Shown in pieces: positions 43,819 through 51,800 of a stretch of DNA of 64,000 nucleotides. The stretch is from NCBI RefSeq assembly GCF_016901225.1, contig NZ_JAFEUL010000004.1:229452-293451 (forward strand), in the 5' to 3' direction. The DNA comes from Actibacterium sp. 188UL27-1 (GTDB lineage: Bacteria > Pseudomonadota > Alphaproteobacteria > Rhodobacterales > Rhodobacteraceae). Within the stretch, counting starts at the first letter, position 1. Each line of letters begins with the position of its first letter. Made by a program: the position numbers and the translations under genes. The notes beneath the pieces are model-generated. The model saw only the letters and a list, made by a program, of their open reading frames with translations, had not been told where the DNA came from and searched no databases.

Positions 43819-45873
43819 TCACTCGGCGGCTTGGAGCGCGACCGCTTCCTCGTCGTCCTCGACGGCGGGTTCCTCTGACGCGACATCGCCGTCATCGACG
43901 ATCTCGAACTCCAGCTCATCGGGGTCTTCCGCGAGTGCAGCCGTGCGCAGCGGCTGCGGGAGCCAGCCCGTGCCCGCCAGCAGTTCTTCAGCAGCTTCGA
44001 CCATGTCGGACTTCTTGATCCCGGCGATACGGTCGGCGTCCTTGTCGCCCTTCGCCTCGCGGACCGCGGCGAGGATCTGCGCCTTGGTCACGCGGCCGAG
44101 ATAGCTGTCCGCCGTCGGCGTCCAGCCCGCCTTCACCATGTCGAGACCCAGCGTCGATGCGAGGACATCGGCATGCGCGATCTGGCGCGGCTTGCGATGA
44201 TGCGGTTCCTGCACCGCGTTCACTGTCATTGCCACGCAATGGGCGAAGAGCGCGTCGCGGCTGTCGCTGTCCCATTCGGTCAGCGCACCCCACAGGTCCT
44301 CCGGTTGCCTTGGAAGATTGCCCGCCCAGGTCTCGATGCCCAGATCGACCGACTGGACATAGGGCATGTCGGCGAGACCTTCCGCCTGCGCGCCGAACTG
44401 TGTGCTCTTGGGCGTGATCTCGATGCAGCTGTCCTGGCCATAATGGTAGAAGAGTTGCAGCACCATCGCGTGGAGACAGGCGAGCCGCGCGAGTTCGGGA
44501 TCGCTCGCCAGCGCATTGCGCAGCGCCATCGTGCGATGAACCGTCAGATCGCAGACGAGACGATCGGACAGCGGCTTGGTGCCGTCGTCGTCCTCTTCTT
44601 CGTCCGGATCGGTGGCTTGGCCCGTGCCGTCGACGGCGTCGTCATGGGTCACCGGATCAGTCACGTCGCCCTCGGAGTCGACGTCGGTCTCCGCCACCGG
44701 TTCGTCCTCGGCCCTGACATAGCCGCGTTCGACGCGCAGACCGCCTGCGGTGTCAATGCTGACGAAGGCGCCCGCGATCGCATAGTCCCCAGCTTCGAAC
44801 CGGATGGGTCGATCCTGCAGCGCTTCCATCGCCGTTTCGATCTCGCCAAGCCGCGCGTCGACTTCCTCGGGGAGTTCATCCGCCTCGGCGTAGTCGTCTT
44901 CGAGTTTTTCGTATTCGGCCTTGAGCGCTTCGTATGTCTTCTCTTCCTCCTCGCTCGTCGGCTCGGCTTCGCCGCGAATACGCCGCAGGTCGAAAGTGTG
45001 GCCGTAGGGGAAGTCGGTGCCGACCTCGATCCAGTGCCAGCCTTCGGCGCGGATGGTCTCAGCTTCCTCGTTCAACTTCTCAGTGACCATCGTCTCCAAG
45101 AGCGCCGCATCTTGCAGCCAGCCGCCATCGTCGGTCTGGAAGAGATCGCGCAGCACTTCGCCTCCGGCTTCGACGTAGTTGTCGAGGCCGACGAATTGCG
45201 CTCGCCGGTCGGAGGCACGCACGGCACCTTCGGTAAGCATGCGGCGGATTTCATAGGGCTGTTTGGAATAGTGCTGCTTGAGCGCCTCCCAGACCTGCTC
45301 CTGGCGCTCGTGGTCGGGATTGACCGTGAAGGCCATGAGTTGGTCGAGGGTCATCTCCTCCTCGGCATAGGCGTCGAGCAGTGTCGCCGAGACGGCGGCC
45401 AGCTTGAGGCGCTGCTTGACGACACCCACCGAGACGAAGAAGGCCGCGGCGATCTCTTCTTCCGACTTGCCCTTCTCACGCATCGCCTGGAAGGCGCGAA
45501 ACTGGTCGAGAGGATGGAGCGGCGCGCGCTGGATGTTCTCGGCGAGGCTGTCCTCTTCGGCGAGGCCCTCGGTGCGCACGATGCAGGGCACCGGCGCGGT
45601 CTTGTTCAGCCGCCGCTGTTTCACCAACAGTTCGAGCGCGCGGTAGCGCCGCCCGCCCGCCGGGATCTCGAACATGCCGGTTTCCGCGCCATCGTCGTCG
45701 GGGACGGGCCGGACGGTCAGGCTCGCGAGGAGCGTGCGCCGGGCGATGTCCTCGGCGAGCTCCTCGATCGAGACGCCGGCCTTGATTTGGCGGACGTTGG
45801 ACTGGCTGAGTACCAGCTTGTTGAAGGGGATGTCGCGCGAGGCGCTGAGGGTGATTTTCTTGGACTTCGTCAT
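43819..45873 (-). CDS. ParB/Srx-like nuclease-domain protein
   Basis: A 684-residue ParB-like protein. The N-terminal ParB/Srx domain carries FNKLVLSQSNVRQI, PAGGRRYRALELLVKQRR and SLAENIQRAPLHPLDQFRAF, followed by a KorB-like helix-turn-helix region (residues about 125-150). The C-terminal two-thirds has acidic linkers and a DUF-type conserved tail. ATG 45873 is preferred over the longer frame. It is common on alphaproteobacterial ICEs and plasmids and is likely a partition or regulatory factor; no parA is in sight. It has a hairpin leader similar to that of DUF932. Confidence 0.88.
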   Translation of the reverse strand: MTKSKKITLSASRDIPFNKLVLSQSNVRQIKAGVSIEELAEDIARRTLLASLTVRPVPDDDGAETGMFEIPAGGRRYRALELLVKQRRLNKTAPVPCIVRTEGLAEEDSLAENIQRAPLHPLDQFRAFQAMREKGKSEEEIAAAFFVSVGVVKQRLKLAAVSATLLDAYAEEEMTLDQLMAFTVNPDHERQEQVWEALKQHYSKQPYEIRRMLTEGAVRASDRRAQFVGLDNYVEAGGEVLRDLFQTDDGGWLQDAALLETMVTEKLNEEAETIRAEGWHWIEVGTDFPYGHTFDLRRIRGEAEPTSEEEEKTYEALKAEYEKLEDDYAEADELPEEVDARLGEIETAMEALQDRPIRFEAGDYAIAGAFVSIDTAGGLRVERGYVRAEDEPVAETDVDSEGDVTDPVTHDDAVDGTGQATDPDEEEDDDGTKPLSDRLVCDLTVHRTMALRNALASDPELARLACLHAMVLQLFYHYGQDSCIEITPKSTQFGAQAEGLADMPYVQSVDLGIETWAGNLPRQPEDLWGALTEWDSDSRDALFAHCVAMTVNAVQEPHHRKPRQIAHADVLASTLGLDMVKAGWTPTADSYLGRVTKAQILAAVREAKGDKDADRIAGIKKSDMVEAAEELLAGTGWLPQPLRTAALAEDPDELEFEIVDDGDVASEEPAVEDDEEAVALQAAE

Positions 45874-45886
45874 GGGATTTCTCCGC

Positions 45887-45930
45887 GACGGGCGGTCACG
45901 AGACTCTCTCTGACCTCCAAACCCGTCACG
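45887..45930 (-). repeat. Conserved hairpin leader before the ParB-like gene
   Basis: This 44-bp element, 14 bp before the start codon, is almost identical to 47216-47261 before DUF932. GACGGG pairs with CCCGTC, and further stem bases (GGTC/GACC and AGAG/CTCT) follow inwards. Two such copies upstream of different genes suggest a shared RNA or DNA control element. Confidence 0.65.
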
Positions 45931-46008
45931 AAAATCCCGGCCCACCTCTTCCTTTAAAGGGAGATGGACCGGGGACGGACGTTTACGATTGAGGCGAGAC
46001 GGCAGTGC

Positions 46009-47202
46009 CTAGACGGCCGCCTCCAACAGCTTCTTGGCGCGGGTTTCCATGGTAAGGCGCGCGTCCTGCTGCTGCTTCGTTCGCGCGACGGCGGTGATGC
46101 CCTGGACGAAGTCGAAGACACTCTCAGGCGGGCGGCCTTCCTCCGCGAGAACTGTCTCGACGATCTTGCCGGTCTCCGCCTTGGAGAAGCCGCGCTTGCG
46201 CAGGAAGTCGGTGCGGTCCTCGTCGCTGCGCGCGACGATCCGTTCGCGCGCGGAACGGATGCCTTGGATGAAGGGCTGCGGTGAAGAGTCGGCGAAATTA
46301 GCGAGTGCGGGCGCTGCTTCGTGGGCGAAGCGATTGGCCGCGTATTTCGAGTGCCGGATCGTGATCTCCTGGAAGTCTTCGACGCCCCAGAGATTGCGGT
46401 TCTGGCAGACGGCGCGGAGATAGAAGCTCGCAATGCCGAGCGTTTTGGCACCGACCTCCGAGTTCCAGCAATAGAAGCCCCGGAAGAAGAGATCAGGCGA
46501 CCCGTCGGGCAGTGTGCCCGCCTCGATCGGGTTCAGGTCATCGACCAGGAAGAGGAAGACGTCGCGATCCGACGCGTAGAGCGTGGTCGTGTCCTTGGTG
46601 ACGTCGACTGTCGGATTGTAGACGCCGGTCGACCAGTCGAGCACACCCGGCACCTTCCAGCGCGTGTCGCCGACGCCGTCGCCTGCGATGCGTTGGACGG
46701 CCGCGACCAGCTCGTGGTCGTAGATGCGGCCATAGTCGGGGCCGGTGACGGCGCGCAGTTCGGTGCGGCCGTTTGCGACCTCCATCGTCTTCACCTGCTC
46801 GGCGCGGTGATTGGTGAGGCCGTATTGCAGGTTGATGCCTGCGAGCGGTGCCGGAAGCTGGCGCAGATAGGCCGCCGGAGCGCTGACCAGGCTCGCGAGT
46901 TGGCCGAAGCTCCAATGTGTGGGCGCAACTGGCGTTTCGGTGTCGGGCAGGACGAGCGCCAGCTTTTCCGGATCATCGCGATGGGCCTCCACCCGTATCG
47001 CCGCACTCTCGACCGTGCGCGTCTTGCTCCGCTCGGCGCGACTCTGCACCGAGGCGTAGAGGTCCGAAAGCGAGAGATACTTCTCGTCGTCAGGCCGGGA
47101 AAACCATTCTGACGACACCCTCCCATTATGCCCACCGCGGGACACATCCACCTTGTAGCCGCCGCTCTCGGGGCGGCCGTTCATGATCTCAATCGCTGTC
47201 AT
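46009..47202 (-). CDS. DUF932 domain protein
   Basis: A 397-residue DUF932 protein, full length, with the core motifs HWSFGQLASLVSAPAAYLRQLP, YGRIYDHELVAAVQRI, YASDRDVFLFLVDDLNPIE, FFRGFYCWNSEVGAKTLGIASFYLRAVCQNRNLWG and RHSKYAANRF. DUF932 proteins (phage/plasmid-like, related to the LGT domain) are frequent on mobile elements. Their function is unknown. The leader is a hairpin at 47216-47261. Confidence 0.9.
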   Translation of the reverse strand: MTAIEIMNGRPESGGYKVDVSRGGHNGRVSSEWFSRPDDEKYLSLSDLYASVQSRAERSKTRTVESAAIRVEAHRDDPEKLALVLPDTETPVAPTHWSFGQLASLVSAPAAYLRQLPAPLAGINLQYGLTNHRAEQVKTMEVANGRTELRAVTGPDYGRIYDHELVAAVQRIAGDGVGDTRWKVPGVLDWSTGVYNPTVDVTKDTTTLYASDRDVFLFLVDDLNPIEAGTLPDGSPDLFFRGFYCWNSEVGAKTLGIASFYLRAVCQNRNLWGVEDFQEITIRHSKYAANRFAHEAAPALANFADSSPQPFIQGIRSARERIVARSDEDRTDFLRKRGFSKAETGKIVETVLAEEGRPPESVFDFVQGITAVARTKQQQDARLTMETRAKKLLEAAV

Positions 47203-47215
47203 GGCTGATCTCCAG

Positions 47216-47261
47216 GACGGGCGGTCCGAGAGCCTCTCTCTCGACCTCCAAACCCGTCACG
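47216..47261 (-). repeat. Conserved hairpin leader before the DUF932 gene
   Basis: The second copy of the leader found at 45887-45930, 14 bp before the DUF932 start. It keeps GACGGGCGGTC at one end and ACCTCCAAACCCGTCACG at the other. Differences fall in the loop and as paired changes. Confidence 0.65.
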
Positions 47262-47297
47262 GCGACAGCCGCAGTCCTCGTACTCAAAGGGGGCGTT

Positions 47298-47364
47298 GCG
47301 GGGTCTCCCCGCAGAAGGGGTCGGACGAGACTAAAGGCTCGACCGCAGGGGAAGGCTTTCCCCT
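47298..47364. other. Two stacked hairpins upstream of the DUF932 leader
   Basis: GCGGGG-TCT-CCCCGC (47298-47312) and AGGGGAA-GGCT-TTCCCCT (47347-47364) are exact stems. They separate the DUF932 leader from the repeat array at 47393 and may insulate the two divergent transcripts. Confidence 0.5.
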
Positions 47365-47392
47365 CTAGGAGCCTAGCGCGATCCTGCATGCG

Positions 47393-47480
47393 AGTTTCAA
47401 ACGGTCGGCTCATCACTTTCAATTAGTCAGCCGTTGACTTTCAGATGGTCGCATGCGTACTTTCATCCGGTCGAAAGTAA
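47393..47480 (+). repeat. Four tandem 22-bp repeats upstream of the ATPase gene
   Basis: Four units begin at 47393, 47415, 47437 and 47459, each A-[CG]-TTTCA, three or four variable bases, then GTC at exactly the same offset. The 22-bp period equals about two helical turns. The last unit ends 10 bp before the start codon at 47491. It could be an operator array for the defence-like region, or iterons of an origin. Confidence 0.7.
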
Positions 47481-47490
47481 AGGGCCGTGA

Positions 47491-48717
47491 ATGTACGATC
47501 GTTTTGTGAAGGACAGAATTCAGGAGGCGCTGACTGATACACGCGTTGTACTGATATCAGGGCCCAGACAGTCCGGTAAAACGACGTTGGCGACCGACAT
47601 AGCTGCCGACGATATCCCATTCTTCACCCTAGACGATGCGACTGTCATGACGGCCGCAACCGAGGATCCTGTGGGATTTCTGCGCGGCCTTGAACGGGCG
47701 GTCATAGACGAGATCCAACGTGCCCCGGAGCTACTGTTGTCTATCAAGGCAGAGGTAGACAAAGACAAGAGCCCAGGCCGGTTCCTTCTCACTGGCTCTG
47801 CCAACCTTATGACAGTCCCCAAGGTAGCCGATTCTCTTGCCGGCAGAATGGAGGTGGTGAAGCTCCTTCCTCTTTCTCGCTCAGAGATACAGGGTGCGAA
47901 GTCGACGTTTCTGGACAACGCATTCAATGGCGCTGCGCCAACGGTTGAGACCACAATAATTGGTGACGATCTTATCGAGATGGTTCTAGCTGGCGGTTAT
48001 CCCGAGGCACTTGATCGCCGAAGATGGACTCGTAGGCAAGACTGGTATCATGGTTATGTGGACGCACTCGTTCAACGCGACGTTCGTGATATTGCACAGA
48101 TCGAACAGCTCGCGATCATGCCAAAGCTACTCAGCATTTTGGCCGAGCATTCCGGGCAACTTGTGAACTATTCCGGCGTTGGTGGCGCAATAAGTCTCAA
48201 TCATGTGACGACGCAGAAATATGTCCGCGTCTTCGAGAGCCTGTTTATTGTTCAAACCCTGCAACCTTGGTTTACCAATAAGCTGAAACGTCTAACGAAA
48301 TCACCGAAGCTTCATTTCTTGGATGCGGGCTTACTTGCTGCACTGCGCGATATTTCCCCAGATGTTGTCCGCAAGGACAAAACGTCATTCGGTGCAATCT
48401 TGGAAACATTCGTCTTCAGCGAATTACAGAAGATAGCCACCTGGAACGAACAGAGGTTTTCATTCTCCCATTTTAGAGACAAGGATAAGAATGAAGTCGA
48501 CGTTGTGATCGAAAACAGGCGCGGAGAAGTTGTCGGTGTCGAAGTGAAGTCATCGGCCACAGTGTCAGCAGGCGATTTTTCGGGAATTCGCAGACTCGCA
48601 GAGGCATGTGGAGATCGGTTCGTTCAGGGGATCGTCCTCTATGACCATGATCAAGTCGTTCCATTCGCAGAAAATATGCGCGCAGTTCCACTCTCGTGCT
48701 TATGGTCGTCAAAATGA
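47491..48717 (+). CDS. AAA+ ATPase with DUF4143 domain
   Basis: A 408-residue protein of the AAA_14/DUF4143 type. Walker A is SGPRQSGKTTLA (about residues 23-34), Walker B IDEIQRAPEL (about 72-81), and the sensor LLTGSANL follows. The C-terminal DUF4143 domain includes FLDAGLLAALRDI and the PD-(D/E)XK-like ending EVDVVIENRRGEVVGVEVKSS. Its role is unknown; members often sit in defence islands or mobile elements. It is preceded by the 22-bp repeats and lies about 110 bp before the large helicase gene, with an AT-rich gap, so it may be a separate unit or the first gene of the defence-like island. Confidence 0.85.
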   Translation: MYDRFVKDRIQEALTDTRVVLISGPRQSGKTTLATDIAADDIPFFTLDDATVMTAATEDPVGFLRGLERAVIDEIQRAPELLLSIKAEVDKDKSPGRFLLTGSANLMTVPKVADSLAGRMEVVKLLPLSRSEIQGAKSTFLDNAFNGAAPTVETTIIGDDLIEMVLAGGYPEALDRRRWTRRQDWYHGYVDALVQRDVRDIAQIEQLAIMPKLLSILAEHSGQLVNYSGVGGAISLNHVTTQKYVRVFESLFIVQTLQPWFTNKLKRLTKSPKLHFLDAGLLAALRDISPDVVRKDKTSFGAILETFVFSELQKIATWNEQRFSFSHFRDKDKNEVDVVIENRRGEVVGVEVKSSATVSAGDFSGIRRLAEACGDRFVQGIVLYDHDQVVPFAENMRAVPLSCLWSSK

Positions 48718-48829
48718 ATGTGCCCTGCGAACAGGTCAAAACGGACCGTATAAAAAATCATTGCCATTCTCCGCCAAAAGAAAGGGAAATATCAAAAAGA
48801 AATTCTTTCTCATGGGGGCGCAGTAAAAA

Positions 48830-51800
48830 ATGAAAGCCTTTGAATTCGATCAGCACCTTATAACAACCTATGAGCAGTTCTCACGCTCCTTCACGTCAAT
48901 TCGATCGGAAGATTTGAGGTCTGAAATTGATCGCCAGTATGACGAAGGGCGTTTCTGGCCCGAGGCATTGTTGTCACTCAATCCCCGCTATCGGTCGGAC
49001 AAGGATATCGATGAACTTGTAGAGTCGGGCGATTTGGATGACGCCACGGGCAAGGTGTTTCGTTTCGGCGACGCTCCTATGACGTTCTATCGGCATCAAG
49101 CCGAAGCAATCGCAAAAGCGAAAGCGGGCAAGAGTTATGTCGTGACGACCGGCACAGGATCGGGAAAGTCCATGTGCTTTTTTGTGCCGGTGGTGGACGC
49201 GATTATCCGGGCCTTGCGCGCAGGAAAACCAAGAAGAACAAGGGCGATCATCGTTTATCCGATGAACGCGCTTGCAAATAGCCAGTTGAAGGAGATCGAC
49301 AAATTCCTCAGCCAGTCGGGCCTTCCGGAAAATATGCGCCCAGTGATCAAGCGATATACCGGACAGGAAAGTCAGGAAGAGCGCCAGAAGATTGCGGCCA
49401 ATCCACCGGATATACTTCTGACAAACTATATGATGGCTGAACTCCTTCTGACGCGTCAGGATAAGCTTGACGCACAAGTGGTCGAGAATGCAAGCGGCTT
49501 GGAATTCATTATTCTGGATGAGCTGCATACCTACCGGGGACGACAAGGTGCAGACGTTGCCGTTCTTGTCCGGCGACTTCGAGACAGATGCGCACCCGAC
49601 AGGGCGCCTGTATGCATCGGTACTTCGGCCACGATGGCATCCGAGGGATCAGATGAAAGCAGAGCTGTTGCCGTGGCAAAAGTCGCCTCCCGTTTGTTTG
49701 GCGCGGATATCGGTCCCGATGCCGTTATTGATGAGTCCCTTCAGCGTGCTACGGATGACAATATCAGTTTGGCAGAAGCTATTTCTGCTTTGTCATCGGT
49801 TCTTGCTGACGGCGTTCCGGATGTTTTGGATGATCAGACACTCAGAACGCATCCATTAGCGGTCTGGACCGAGCTTGCTCTTGGTCTTGATGATGGGCTC
49901 GAGCTCAAACGACAAAAGCCGGCACCTTTCCAAAGTGCGGTTGATCGCCTAGCCGCAGACAGCGGCTCAAGCTCTGAGGTTTGCAAAAGTGTTCTCCAGG
50001 ATTTCCTGACCAAGGTCAGCCTCCCGGAGTGTGACAGAGGAGGAATCGGAGAGCGGGCATTTCTCGCGTTCAAACTTCACCGCTTTATCTCCGGCGCTGG
50101 TGAGGTCTTCACGACGCTGACAAAACATCCGCGAACCGTCCTGTTTGAAGGGCAGCTGGAGGATCCAAACGCACCCGGCAACCGACTCTACCCAACGCGT
50201 TTCTGCAGAAACTGCGGTCACGAGTATCATGTCGTTACGAAGACTGACGATGACGGCCATACGAGATTTCTGCCGCGAGGCATCGACGATACTCCGCTTG
50301 AGTCAGAAGACGGTTCTGAAGTTGCTGGTTATCTCTGCCCCGTGCCAGAAGGCGACGCCGATTTTGTATTCAACGGAGACCTGAGCACGTTTCCCGAAAG
50401 CTGGCTTGAGGAACGCAATGGCGTGGAGCGGTTGCGGTCCTATCGCAGAGCGCGTGCTCCTATTTCGTTTTTTGTTGAACCCGATGGACGTCACAGTTCA
50501 GGCGGCCGGGCGTTCTTCTTTGTGCCGGGCAAATTCGCGTTCTGCCTTTGCTGTCAGGATGAACCTAATCAGGGCATGCGGGAGCGCAGCAAACTTGCTG
50601 GGTTATCGGGTGAAGGCCGTAGCTCAGCAACGACGCTATTGGTGTCGAGCGCCCTAGAATGGATGAATTCGGCCGAGAGTGGCGTTCCGGATACGAAGCG
50701 AAAGCTTCTCGGATTTACGGATAACCGGCAAGACGCGGCGCTTCAGTCCGGTCATTTCAATGACTTTCTTTTTGTCAGTCTTTTGCGCGGCGCCATATTG
50801 CGGGCAATACTTGACGATGGCCATGACGGCCTGAGTGAGGATGAATTCGGCCTCAGGGTCGTCAAGGCGCTTGGCTTCGTCTCATCCAATGCAGGCGCGC
50901 GTGTTCATTGGATGCTGGATCCATCTGCGGGCGCCGTCATTCGTGAGGATGCACAGCGCGCCCTCGCCAAAGTGCTTGCCCATCGAGTCTGGACAGATCT
51001 CCGTCGCGGGTGGCGTTACACGAATCCCAGCCTCTCAGTTCTCAATCTGATTGATGTGCGATTTGTTGGTCTCGAGGAAGTTGCCAACGACCGCGAACGA
51101 ATGATGGCTGTGCTGCCGGAGTTGGGAGAAGTCTCCGCCGACCAACGGCAACAACTCCTCAAGGAACTGCTCAGCGCAATGCTCGCCGGTCTTGCTGTCA
51201 ACACAGAGTCGCTCGACCTCGCGGTGCTCGACGGTGTGGCGCAGAAATCCAGATCGCTGCTCCGTTCGCCCTGGGCCATCGACAGTAAGGAAAAGCCTCG
51301 AGGAAGGTCTGCGCTGGTTCAGCGCGCACCTGGCAAGGGCGTGGTCAGCCTGCGCGAAGAACAAACGCTACTCCGCGCGGGTCATAATTCTCGTATAGCC
51401 AGACTGATCAACAAGAATAGCGTCATCGGAACAAAACTGGGCAAAAATGACTACCTGGATTTCCTCGGGCGCCTTCTCGAACTTCTTTCCGATGAAGGTC
51501 TCGTTGTTCCCGTCGAGATCGACACAAATGTCATGGGCTGGCGGCTTACGCCGTCGGCTGTCAGGCTCGTGCCAGGGGCAGCGCTACGGGACGTGGCTGC
51601 GCGGGGAAATGAGTATTTTCATAACCTGTATCTCTCCATTGCGAATGATCTCGAGTTGGGGCGGAGCGCATATTGGGGGCTGGAAGGCCGGGAGCACACC
51701 GCACAGGTATCCCAAAAACAGCGCGAGTGGCGCGAATGGCGCTTCCGGTTCGAAAACGACGACCAGAGCAATCTGCAAGGTTCTGAATACAGAACCGAGA

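Noticed and set aside
47393..47480. CRISPR array
   Set aside because: Repeats are 22 bp in total including the variable part, with no unique spacers of 30 bp and no cas genes.
48718..48829. Terminator between the ATPase and helicase genes
   Set aside because: The AAAGAA-A-TTCTTT palindrome at 48796-48808 is short and AT-only; it is too weak to call a terminator.
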